Shown one piece after another: positions 26,534 through 34,029 of a DNA stretch of 64,000 nucleotides. The notes beneath the pieces were generated by a model, which was given only the letters and a program-made list of their open reading frames with translations, made no database searches and was not told where the DNA came from. This DNA comes from CAYJHC01 sp964369465 (GTDB lineage: Bacteria > Bacillota > Clostridia > Peptostreptococcales > Anaerovoracaceae): contig CAYJEX010000002.1 in the NCBI GenBank assembly GCA_964369465.1, positions 1 through 64,000 of the forward strand, read 5' to 3'. Numbering within the stretch: position 1 is the first letter of the stretch; each line of letters opens with the position of its first letter. A program made the translations under genes and the position numbers.

Positions 26534-26562
26534 TTGATAAAATTTATTTCAAATGATATTCT
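26534..26562 (+). promoter_or_regulatory. Promoter of the DRTGG/hydrogenase-like cluster
   Basis: TTGATA, 17-nt spacer, TATTCT. The start site near 26569 leaves a leader of about 30 nt to the TTG at 26599, but only about 12 nt to the ATG at 26581, which favours the TTG start. Confidence 0.55.
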
Positions 26563-26598
26563 ATAATTATAAAGGTGAATATGAAAGGGGTGCAACAA

Positions 26599-26946
26599 TT
26601 GAAGATTGAAGAAATAATTAAGATTTTAGATGCTTCTGTTCTAGCAGGTGCTGGTCAACTAGAAGAGGAGGTCACAAGCGCTTGTAGTGCAGATATGATG
26701 AGTGATGTTTTGGCTTTTTCAAAAGATCATTCGGCATTACTGACAGGTTTATGCAATACACAAGTTATTCGGACTGCCGAAATGATGGATATAGGTTGCA
26801 TAATCATAGTTCGAGGGAAAAAGCCGACCGACGAAATGATCGCTATGGCAAAAGAGAGATCTATCGTATTACTCTCTACCCCACTTTTGATGTTCTCGGC
26901 CAGTGGTTTGTTATACCAAAACAAAATTATTGGAGGTGACATTTAA
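26599..26946 (+). CDS. DRTGG domain protein (first of two)
   Basis: 115-aa single-domain protein of the DRTGG family, a nucleotide-binding-like alpha/beta fold also found next to CBS domains and in phosphotransacetylases. Recognisable family positions include SADMMSDVLAF, LLTGLCNTQVIRTAEMMDI and IIIVRGKKPTDEMI. I chose the TTG at 26599, giving MKIEEIIKIL, because AAAGGGGTG lies six bases upstream and relatives start MK-x-x-EI; ATG 26581 and GTG 26575 are alternatives. It overlaps the next gene by one base (TAATG). The role is unknown; its constant company with hydrogenase genes in clostridia suggests a regulatory or sensing part. Confidence 0.82.
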   Translation: MKIEEIIKILDASVLAGAGQLEEEVTSACSADMMSDVLAFSKDHSALLTGLCNTQVIRTAEMMDIGCIIIVRGKKPTDEMIAMAKERSIVLLSTPLLMFSASGLLYQNKIIGGDI

Positions 26947-27368
26947 TGAGCGACTCTATCAAATTAGAATATACTATCGTTCCAGACGATTTCACTAGAG
27001 CAGGCGAAGCAAGTAGCGATGTAAAGAGTAAGCTCAAACAACTTGGCATAAATCCTGAGGTTATCAGAAAAGTTGCTATTGCGATGTATGAAGGCGAAAT
27101 AAATATGGTTATCCACGCAAAAGGAGGTGACATTGTCGTTACAATAAATCCGGAAAAAATAACGATGGTTTTGGACGACGATGGCCCGGGTATCCCTGAT
27201 GTTAATGCAGCAATGCAGGAAGGGTTCTCTACAGCCCCAGATGCAATAAGAAGCCTAGGCTTCGGTGCGGGGATGGGATTGCCGAATATGAAAAAATGCA
27301 CTGATTCAATGGAAGTAGACACAGAATTAGGCGTAGGAACAACAATAACAATGACTGTAAATTTATAA
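26946..27368 (+). CDS. GHKL ATPase, anti-sigma-factor/RsbW-like
   Basis: 140-aa GHKL ATPase resembling serine-kinase anti-sigma factors: N-box-like VAIAMYEGEINMVIHA, G1 box LDDDGPGIPD and glycine-rich FGAGMGLPNMKK. The usual Asn of the N-box is displaced (EGEIN), so kinase activity is uncertain. No transmembrane or His-phosphoacceptor part is present. The ATG overlaps the stop of the DRTGG gene and uses a GGAGG inside it, so the two are translationally coupled and probably made in equal amounts. A partner-switching role with a PP2C phosphatase is possible, but none is encoded in this window. Confidence 0.88.
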   Translation: MSDSIKLEYTIVPDDFTRAGEASSDVKSKLKQLGINPEVIRKVAIAMYEGEINMVIHAKGGDIVVTINPEKITMVLDDDGPGIPDVNAAMQEGFSTAPDAIRSLGFGAGMGLPNMKKCTDSMEVDTELGVGTTITMTVNL

Positions 27369-27398
27369 TCGTGACGAGGTTAGTAAGAAAGGTAAGAA

Positions 27399-28652
27399 AT
27401 GAGCAAATTTTTTCATTCCGTTACTTTGGATAAAAATTTATGTAAAGGTTGCATAAATTGTTTAAAGCGATGCCCCACACATGCAATAAGGGTTCGTAAC
27501 GGAAAAGCACAAATTAATTCTAAGTTTTGTATTGACTGTGGAGAATGTATACGAATATGTCCCCACCATGCAAAGCAGGCAGTGTACGATTCAATGAAAA
27601 CAATGAATGATTACAAATACATTGTGGCTTTACCAGCCCCTTCTTTGTATAGTCAGTTTAACAACTTAGAAGATTCTAATATAGTTCTCAACGCTTTACT
27701 AAGCATGGGGTTTGACGACATTTATGAAGTTGGTGCGGCTGCAGAACTTGTTTCTGAAGCAAGCAGAAAATTCATTTCAAAACAAGACAAAAATCAAACT
27801 TGGATTAGCACAGCATGTCCTTCTGTTCTACGGTTAATCAGGGTTAAATTCCCAAATTTGATCCCGCATTTACTACCTATCAGCCCTCCTATTGAAGTGG
27901 CCGCAAGAATGGCAGAAAAAAAAGCGTTAAAAAAGAGCAAACTCAAAAGAGAAGAAATAGGTTTGTTCTTCATTTCTCCATGTCCCTCAAAAGTTACATA
28001 CGTTAAGTCTCCATTAGGAACTGAAAAAAGCACCGTCGATCGTGTCTTGGCAATACAAGATGTATATCCTGTTTTACTTTCCCATATGAAGAAAGTTGCC
28101 GAATCTCCTGACGAAATTGCACATACAGGGAAAATGGGCCTTAGCTGGGGAAGAAGAGGCGGCGAAGCAAGTTCACTACTAGCAAATAAATATTTGGCTG
28201 CAGATGGAATAGAAAACGTCGTTAGGGTTCTTGAAGATCTAGAAGATGAAAAAATTGAAGATTTGGCATTCATAGAGCTTAATGCATGTAATGGCGGTTG
28301 TGTAGGTGGAGTTTTAACTGTTGAAAATCCTTTTGTAGCAGAAGTCAAACTTAATCAATTAAAAAAATATCTACCAGTTTCCCTGAATCACTTAGAAGAC
28401 GAAAAAGGAACAGAGGAGCTAATTCCATGGTCGAATACTGTTGAATACGAACCAGTGTTTCAGTTAGGGGATACACTCGTAGAAAGCTTTGCAAAGCTCA
28501 ATCAAGTAGAGCGAATACTCAAAAAACTTCCTGCTCTTGATTGTGGTTCTTGTGGTGCTCCCGACTGTAGAGCTATGGCAATTGACATTGTTATGGGGGA
28601 TGCTACTGAGTTAGATTGCATACATTTACTAAAAGAACATTACGGATTTTAA
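27399..28652 (+). CDS. [FeFe]-hydrogenase-like Fe-S protein (putative sensory hydrogenase type)
   Basis: 417-aa protein. The N-terminus has two ferredoxin [4Fe-4S] motifs (Cys15/18/21/25 and Cys44/47/50/54). The middle is homologous to the H-cluster domain but divergent: STACP (Cys140) replaces the catalytic TSCxPGW, SPCPSK (Cys195) replaces MPCTAKK, and NACNGGC (Cys297, Cys301) replaces MACPGGC. An Ala immediately before Cys140 is also described in sensory HydS-type proteins, where the proton-relay Cys is absent. The C-terminus carries a further [4Fe-4S] motif, CGSCGAPDC with Cys407. Unlike classical HydS there is no PAS or phosphatase domain. The cysteines could still bind an H-cluster, but catalysis is doubtful. 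I infer a redox or H2 sensor working with its operon partners. Confidence 0.88.
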   Translation: MSKFFHSVTLDKNLCKGCINCLKRCPTHAIRVRNGKAQINSKFCIDCGECIRICPHHAKQAVYDSMKTMNDYKYIVALPAPSLYSQFNNLEDSNIVLNALLSMGFDDIYEVGAAAELVSEASRKFISKQDKNQTWISTACPSVLRLIRVKFPNLIPHLLPISPPIEVAARMAEKKALKKSKLKREEIGLFFISPCPSKVTYVKSPLGTEKSTVDRVLAIQDVYPVLLSHMKKVAESPDEIAHTGKMGLSWGRRGGEASSLLANKYLAADGIENVVRVLEDLEDEKIEDLAFIELNACNGGCVGGVLTVENPFVAEVKLNQLKKYLPVSLNHLEDEKGTEELIPWSNTVEYEPVFQLGDTLVESFAKLNQVERILKKLPALDCGSCGAPDCRAMAIDIVMGDATELDCIHLLKEHYGF

Positions 28653-28698
28653 CATACAACTAGATAATAAATTCAACACAACATCAAAGGAGAAAAAA

Positions 28699-29037
28699 AT
28701 GAACGTACAAGAGTTAATCGATATTACTGGATTAGAAATCATTACAAAATCAGAGGATTTAGGTACTGAAATCACAAAACCTTTTTGTTGTGACTTGCTA
28801 AGCATAGCCATGGGGAAAGCTCCCTCAGGTAGCGCTTGGGTCACTGTAATGGGTAACATCAACACATTGGCTGTGGCCTCTCTTGCCGATGTTGCTTGTA
28901 TAATTTTAGCAGAAGGCGCAAATCTAGATGATGTAGCAAAAACTAAATCTGAAAAAGAAGGAATCACAGTACTTCGAACTAGAGATCCAATATTTGAAGC
29001 TGCACTAAAAATTCATAATCTTATTAACGCTGATTAA
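28699..29037 (+). CDS. DRTGG domain protein (second)
   Basis: 112-aa single-domain DRTGG-family protein, distinct from the copy at 26599: NVQELIDITGLEIITKSEDL, CCDLLSIAMGKAPSGSAWVTVMGNINTLAVASLADV and EKEGITVLRTRDPIFEAAL. The ATG is preceded by AAAGGAG at eight bases. Two different DRTGG proteins in one operon suggest a heteromer or two binding partners for the hydrogenase-like protein. The biochemical function is unknown. Confidence 0.88.
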   Translation: MNVQELIDITGLEIITKSEDLGTEITKPFCCDLLSIAMGKAPSGSAWVTVMGNINTLAVASLADVACIILAEGANLDDVAKTKSEKEGITVLRTRDPIFEAALKIHNLINAD

Positions 29038-29085
29038 TTTAACATATCGTATAATTCTATATTTTGATAACTTTAGGTAAGAAAA

Positions 29086-29817
29086 ATGGAAAAACTTTTT
29101 TATGACTTACATATGCACTCATGTTTATCCCCTTGTGGAGACGAGCTTATGACACCTGGGAATATTGTCGGTATGTCAGTCATAAATGAGCTTGATGTTA
29201 TTGCACTCACAGATCACAACACATGCAAAAACTGCCCTGCATTTCTGGATATTGCGACAAAATATGGCATTTTAGCTATTCCTGGAATGGAGTTAACAAC
29301 ATCTGAAGAAGTCCATGTTCTATGTCTCTTTCCAACTCTAAATGATGCACTATCTTTTGACAAATATGTATATGAGCAACTACCACGTTTTCATAACAAA
29401 CCTGAAATTTTTGGAAATCAAATTATATGTAATGAAAAAGATGAACCAATAGAAGAGGAACCTCTTTTATTAATTAACGCAACAACTATTTCATACGATG
29501 ATGTTTTTGATTTAGTCTCCTCTTACTCTGGAATCGCCATCCCTGCACACATTGATAAGTCTTCAAATAGTGTTTTGGCGAATTTAGGTTCTATATCTAA
29601 AAAAGATAATTTTTCAACTTACGAAGTGACAAGCGACAAAAAAAGAGAATCAGTACTTTCTTCGTTTTCTGATTTAAAGGGTTTGAATCACATTATCAAT
29701 TCGGATGCCCACTATCTTGAAAATATCAAATTAAAATCCGAGTTCATATATGCTAAAGAAAAAACACCTGAAGCTGTCATCGACTCACTTAAAAATGTCA
29801 TCAACTCGCAAATGTAA
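29086..29817 (+). CDS. PHP-domain phosphoesterase
   Basis: 243-aa member of the polymerase-and-histidinol-phosphatase (PHP) superfamily, metal-dependent phosphoesterases. Metal-binding motifs are visible: DLHMHSCLSPCGD at the N-terminus, ALTDHNT, IPGMELTT, AIPAHIDKSSNS and the C-terminal NSDAHYLENI. The short form without other domains is common beside clostridial hydrogenase clusters. The substrate is unknown; some PHP relatives hydrolyse nucleotide 3',5'-bisphosphates, which would fit a signalling-nucleotide role but is unproven. It is the last gene of the operon, before a bidirectional terminator. Confidence 0.9.
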   Translation: MEKLFYDLHMHSCLSPCGDELMTPGNIVGMSVINELDVIALTDHNTCKNCPAFLDIATKYGILAIPGMELTTSEEVHVLCLFPTLNDALSFDKYVYEQLPRFHNKPEIFGNQIICNEKDEPIEEEPLLLINATTISYDDVFDLVSSYSGIAIPAHIDKSSNSVLANLGSISKKDNFSTYEVTSDKKRESVLSSFSDLKGLNHIINSDAHYLENIKLKSEFIYAKEKTPEAVIDSLKNVINSQM

Positions 29818-29840
29818 TTACCACATCCCTATATCATACA

Positions 29841-29878
29841 AAACTCCCCTTTGCATTTCATCAAGCAAAAGGGAGTTT
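29841..29878. terminator. Bidirectional terminator between the PHP gene and rluD
   Basis: A 14-bp stem with one mismatch (AAACTCCCCTTTGC / GCAAAAGGGAGTTT) and a 10-nt loop lies between convergent genes, with T-rich sequence on both exits (TTTATTTTC on plus, TTTTGTATG on minus). Confidence 0.85.
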
Positions 29879-29902
29879 ATTTTCGATTAAATTTTCCATA
29901 TT

Positions 29903-30859
29903 CTATTCATCAATATTTTTTATGTATGAGTTGACATCTCCTCCCAATTTATTCACCACATTTTGAAACTCACTCGGTGGATTAGAAATAAACTCCATAT
30001 ATTTTCCTGATTCTGGGTGTATAAATCCAATCAAATATGCATGCAATATTTGTCCATTCACATTAAAAGGATTTTTACTCGGGCCATATAGTGCATCTCC
30101 CACTAAGGGGTGTTTTATATATGCCATATGAACTCTGATTTGGTGTGTTCTTCCTGTTTCAAGTTTCGCTTCTATCAAGGTGTACTTCCCAAATCTTTCC
30201 AAAACATTATAGTGAGTTACTGCTCTTTTAGAATTTGTTTCTCTTACAATTTTCTTATGCCAAACTTTAGTATCAGACCCTATGGGTTCGTCAATCGTAC
30301 CTTCTTCATTTTTTATATTATTATATACCAACGCGACATATTTTCTATTGACTGTATGTTCTTCAAGCTGTTTCGCCAAACTCCTATGTGCATTATCATT
30401 TTTTGCCACAATTAGAAGCCCGCTCGTATCCTTGTCTATTCTATGAACAATTCCAGGTCTTATAACTCCATTAATTGTTGATAACGAATTCCCACAATGG
30501 TACATTATTGCGTTCACAAGAGTTCCCGACATATTCCCCGGTGCAGGGTGAACTACCATCCCTTTACATTTATTCACAATTAATAAGCTTTCATCTTCAT
30601 AGACTATATCAATCGAAATATTCTCTTTTTCTATAGCGATTTCTTCTGGCTCCGTTATAGTAACAGTAACTATTTCTCCAGCTTTTAACTTGAGATTTTT
30701 TGATACTTCACTATGCCCGATCACTTCTACATTTGACTCTTCAATCAATTTTTGAATGTAACTTCTAGAATGTTCTTCCATAAGCAACGAAAGTGCAGTA
30801 TCAAGCCTTGCCCCTTCATATTCACTTGAAATTACAAAATCATGCTTACTTGTTTTCAT
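29903..30859 (-). CDS. rluD: RluA-family rRNA pseudouridine synthase (RluD-like)
   Basis: Converts uridines to pseudouridine in 23S rRNA. The 318-aa protein has an N-terminal S4 RNA-binding region (ARLDTALSLLMEEHSRSYIQKLIEESNV) and the catalytic domain with Asp in GIVHRIDKDTSGLLIVAK, plus ETGRTHQIRVHM and LVGDALYG. I chose the ATG at 30859, one base after the lspA stop, with GGA ten bases upstream; in-frame ATG codons further up overlap lspA by about 20 bases. The lspA-rluD pairing is the common Firmicute arrangement. Confidence 0.93.
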   Translation of the reverse strand: MKTSKHDFVISSEYEGARLDTALSLLMEEHSRSYIQKLIEESNVEVIGHSEVSKNLKLKAGEIVTVTITEPEEIAIEKENISIDIVYEDESLLIVNKCKGMVVHPAPGNMSGTLVNAIMYHCGNSLSTINGVIRPGIVHRIDKDTSGLLIVAKNDNAHRSLAKQLEEHTVNRKYVALVYNNIKNEEGTIDEPIGSDTKVWHKKIVRETNSKRAVTHYNVLERFGKYTLIEAKLETGRTHQIRVHMAYIKHPLVGDALYGPSKNPFNVNGQILHAYLIGFIHPESGKYMEFISNPPSEFQNVVNKLGGDVNSYIKNIDE

Positions 30860-30860
30860 C

Positions 30861-31319
30861 TTATTTTTTTCCATCATTATCAAAAAAGAATATATAAATA
30901 ATAACTAATCCAGCTCCTATAACCACTAGCATATCCGCCAAATTAAACACGGGAAAGCTCCAAAACGAAAGGTAGTCTACTACATATCCAAGCGTAACTC
31001 TGTCTATAAGATTTCCTATACCTCCTGTTACTATCAATGTAATAGCCCACATAATCAACTTTCCAAACATTTTTCCGCGAAAACAAAGAAACAAAAACAT
31101 AGCAAGAATTACAATCCCAGTAATTACTGTTAACAGAGTAGTTGCTCCTTCGAAAATTCCAAATGCAGCACCTCTATTTTGAATATATGTCAAGGTGAAA
31201 AATCCTGCTTCAAAAGCACTTTCATAGAGTTCAATATTATCTACAACCGCTTTTTTTATTATTTGATCCAATGCAACTCCCAAGATAATGCATATTATAT
31301 GAATATTATTTTTTATCAT
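30861..31319 (-). CDS. lspA: Lipoprotein signal peptidase (signal peptidase II)
   Basis: Membrane aspartic protease that removes signal peptides from prolipoproteins such as the TAXI, BMP and small lipoproteins in this window. The 152-aa protein has four membrane spans and the family motifs NRGAAFGIF, GGIGNLIDRV (first catalytic Asp) and FPVFNLADMLVVIG (second catalytic Asp). The ATG follows GGGAGAAGAGAT. It is separated from divIVA by a strong terminator, so it probably has its own promoter in the short gap or relies on readthrough. Confidence 0.97.
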   Translation of the reverse strand: MIKNNIHIICIILGVALDQIIKKAVVDNIELYESAFEAGFFTLTYIQNRGAAFGIFEGATTLLTVITGIVILAMFLFLCFRGKMFGKLIMWAITLIVTGGIGNLIDRVTLGYVVDYLSFWSFPVFNLADMLVVIGAGLVIIYIFFFDNDGKK

Positions 31320-31339
31320 ATCTCTTCTCCCATACTAAA

Positions 31340-31371
31340 ATTTACCCCTCCTCTTATGAGGAGGGGTAAAT
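31340..31371 (-). terminator. Strong terminator downstream of divIVA
   Basis: A perfect 14-bp stem (ATTTACCCCTCCTC / GAGGAGGGGTAAAT) with a TTAT loop. It lies 19 bases past the divIVA stop; the minus exit reads TTTTAG, and the plus exit GTTTTTTG is stronger. Confidence 0.8.
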
Positions 31372-31389
31372 GTTTTTTGTGTTTTTTAG

Positions 31390-32829
31390 CTATTTTTTCC
31401 CTAGGTTTACTTGTTTTTTGAAGTTGTTGAATTTTTCCCTATCATAGTCGCTAGAAAGCGTTTCAAACTTACTTTTTGTCGGCGCTGTTTCTTTCATAAG
31501 TTCTTCTAAAAAATCGTTTTCTTTTTCTTGTTCTATTGTTTGTCTATCGTCCATTTCTTTTTTTTCTTTTCTTAATTTGTTCAAAAAGTTTTCAAAACTA
31601 TCTTCATTATTAAAATATGGATTATCTTCTTTTGTATCATTTCTGTTTACAAATCCATCAAAATCCTCAACTTCCTTTACAGGTGCATACTCTGAAGAAG
31701 ATGTATCAAATCCTTTGAAATTTTCGATTGTTTTTTCTGGAGCTCTATCCCCCAAATCAGCAGCAAAGCCTTCAAATTCCTTCTCTTGTTGCTCTATAAC
31801 AGTATCGTTAAGTGAAACTTCTTTTCTTTCCTCAACAAACTTTTCAACAGGTTCTTCTTTTATTACATCCCTAAATAAACCATCTAGCTCTTGTTTTGCA
31901 AGTTGTTCATCTAATTGTTCCGACATATATTTACGTTCGCCAAACACTTCTTTTTCAATATGACTCAAATCTCTAACGGACGGTTGTAAAACCTCTTCAT
32001 GCACTTGTTTTGGTTCTTCATTAGTTTTTTCTAAAACAGTCTCTTCATTTACAGGTTCTTCTATAGCAGGTTGTTTTTCAACAATAATTTCAGCTTCAGA
32101 TGTTTCTTTTGTCAAAATATCCGACTCAGTCTCTTCTTTCTTTTCAGCTTTGTCATCTCTAAGTTTATTAATATATTCAGGGTCTTCTATTATTTTTTTT
32201 GCTTCTACCTCTAAATTTTTATGTATTTCTATTAACTCTTTGCCTTTTTTAACTTTTCCCTCTTCAATGTCTGGGAACATCAAAGCTACAGTGCTTTCAA
32301 ATCTAGCCAATTCATCTTTTAATACTTGTCTATATCTTACAGCAAAATTGTTGAACTTATCAGTCATATTTGACGACAGGTGCATTATCTCTTCTACTTC
32401 ATCATTGGCTTTTTTGACAAGAGCTTCTGCTTCCAATTTTGCATTCGCAATTATCAATTCTGCCTTTTTCTCTACAGCAGAGGATAAGTCAGCAGAAACT
32501 ACTCTTGCGCTTTCAAGTGTTTCTTGAACAGCCTCTTTTTCGCCATTTAATTTTTCGTACTCTCCTTTTAGAATCTGGTATTCTCCAGAAATTCTCACCA
32601 AGTCTTCCTGCATCACTTGACCTTCTTGAGAAAGTTTTGCAATCTGGTTTTGATTATCTATTATTATTGAATTAAATTCTGCAATTCTTGATTCATATTC
32701 AGATATTTTAAGTTCACTTTCTTCTACGTTCTGAATCATTTTTCTGATAAATTCGTCAACTTCATCTGGATTATATCCTTTTTTTGCTTGCGCAAATTTT
32801 GTCATCGCTATGTCTTCTGCTCTTAACAT
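31390..32829 (-). CDS. divIVA: DivIVA-domain cell division/polarity protein, long form
   Basis: The N-terminus is a classic DivIVA membrane-curvature domain (RAEDIAMTKFAQAKKGYNPDEVDEFI). A long predicted coiled coil follows (about residues 35-240), then an acidic, low-complexity C-terminal half with many Glu/Val/Pro residues. At 479 aa it is far longer than the roughly 165-aa Bacillus protein, so the tail probably carries extra partner-binding functions. It starts three bases after the sepF stop with GGAGG upstream. It should localise to the septum and poles. Confidence 0.93.
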   Translation of the reverse strand: MLRAEDIAMTKFAQAKKGYNPDEVDEFIRKMIQNVEESELKISEYESRIAEFNSIIIDNQNQIAKLSQEGQVMQEDLVRISGEYQILKGEYEKLNGEKEAVQETLESARVVSADLSSAVEKKAELIIANAKLEAEALVKKANDEVEEIMHLSSNMTDKFNNFAVRYRQVLKDELARFESTVALMFPDIEEGKVKKGKELIEIHKNLEVEAKKIIEDPEYINKLRDDKAEKKEETESDILTKETSEAEIIVEKQPAIEEPVNEETVLEKTNEEPKQVHEEVLQPSVRDLSHIEKEVFGERKYMSEQLDEQLAKQELDGLFRDVIKEEPVEKFVEERKEVSLNDTVIEQQEKEFEGFAADLGDRAPEKTIENFKGFDTSSSEYAPVKEVEDFDGFVNRNDTKEDNPYFNNEDSFENFLNKLRKEKKEMDDRQTIEQEKENDFLEELMKETAPTKSKFETLSSDYDREKFNNFKKQVNLGKK

Positions 32830-32832
32830 TTG

Positions 32833-33315
32833 TTACCTCCATCCCTTTTTGTTGTTAAAGTCAAATTCTGGTTCATCACTCTTTTTATCCCCTTCTATTG
32901 TAACTCCTACATTTTCAGGAGCAAATACCAGTATATCATCTGTTACAGGTTGAACCTTTCCATTTAGCGCATATGTTGCACCACTCATGAAATCAAATAT
33001 TTTTCTTGCCATATCAATGTCTAATTTTTCTAAATTCAATATTACAGGCTTTCTAGTTTTTAGCAAATCAACATATTTAGAACATTCATCAAACCCTGAC
33101 GGCTCAATGATCATCAATTTCAAAGAATTCGATCCTTTACCATATGTTGCAAAGCTATGTTGTTTTTTGTTGGGATCACCAGAATTTCTGGGTGGTGCAT
33201 ATCCTTCTCCAGCTCGTCTTGCCTGTTGATTATAAGCCGCTTCTCTTATTTCTTCTTCTTCTTCAAAATCATCGTCAATTCTCATGGCACCTTTTAATTT
33301 ATCTAAAATACCCAT
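32833..33315 (-). CDS. sepF: Cell division protein SepF
   Basis: Membrane-tethering FtsZ partner. The 160-aa protein has the N-terminal amphipathic anchor (MGILDKLKGAMRI), an acidic/charged linker (DDDFEEEEEIREA), and the C-terminal SepF domain with MIIEPSGFDECSKYVDLLKTRKPVILNLEKLD and FMSGATYALNGKVQ. AAAGGAGG precedes the ATG. It lies between yggS and divIVA in the usual Firmicute division cluster. Confidence 0.96.
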   Translation of the reverse strand: MGILDKLKGAMRIDDDFEEEEEIREAAYNQQARRAGEGYAPPRNSGDPNKKQHSFATYGKGSNSLKLMIIEPSGFDECSKYVDLLKTRKPVILNLEKLDIDMARKIFDFMSGATYALNGKVQPVTDDILVFAPENVGVTIEGDKKSDEPEFDFNNKKGWR

Positions 33316-33366
33316 ACTTCCTCCTTTATCTTATCTGTTTATTCTCTTTACAAGCAAATAGTTTTC

Positions 33367-34029
33367 TTAATATATCCTTTCTCCAAATATTGAGCTTCCA
33401 ATCCTAACCATATTCGAGCCTTCTTGTATTGCTTCTGCATAATCATTAGACATTCCCATAGATAAATATTCAAACTCAAGTCCTGGAATATCCATATTAG
33501 CAATTTTATTATATGTCTCTTTTGTCTTTGCAAAATAAATCGCAATTTCTTGTGGATTTATTGCATATGGCACCATACACATGAGCCCTTTCATCCTTAT
33601 ATTATAACATTTATTTGAAATAGTTTTAATAATTTCTTCTAAATCTTCTATATTTATCCCGAATTTACTCTCTTCCATAGCTGGATTTACCTGAATTAGT
33701 ATATCCATTATTATATTCTTTTGCTCTGCGCGTTTATTTATTTCAACTGCAAGTTTAAGCGAATCAACTGAGTGAATCAAAGATACTTTATCAATTATAT
33801 ATTTAACTTTATTCGTTTGCAAATGCCCAATCATATGCCATTTTACTGGCTTAACGTGTTCGTATTTATCTAATATTTCTTGAACTTTATTTTCGCCAAT
33901 ATCTGTAGCTCCTGCCGCAATCACTTCATTGATTTCTTGCACTGTTCTAGTCTTCGTAACTGCAATCAAAGTCACATCTTCACTCATGCTTTTCTTTAAC
34001 TCAATATAGTTTTCTTTAATTTTCGACAT
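33367..34029 (-). CDS. yggS: YggS-family PLP homeostasis protein
   Basis: Single-domain PLP-binding alanine-racemase-fold protein that buffers pyridoxal phosphate; it has no known catalytic reaction. The 220-aa protein has the Lys-PLP segment LIAVTKTRT, GENKVQEI, WHMIGHLQTNKV and the C-terminal phosphate-binding MGMSNDYAEAIQEGSNMVRIGSSIFG. The start at 34029 (MSKIKENY) has GGGAGAAG upstream and overlaps the preceding gene's 3' end by 14 bases. It sits immediately upstream of sepF, as in most Firmicutes. Confidence 0.95.
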   Translation of the reverse strand: MSKIKENYIELKKSMSEDVTLIAVTKTRTVQEINEVIAAGATDIGENKVQEILDKYEHVKPVKWHMIGHLQTNKVKYIIDKVSLIHSVDSLKLAVEINKRAEQKNIIMDILIQVNPAMEESKFGINIEDLEEIIKTISNKCYNIRMKGLMCMVPYAINPQEIAIYFAKTKETYNKIANMDIPGLEFEYLSMGMSNDYAEAIQEGSNMVRIGSSIFGERIY

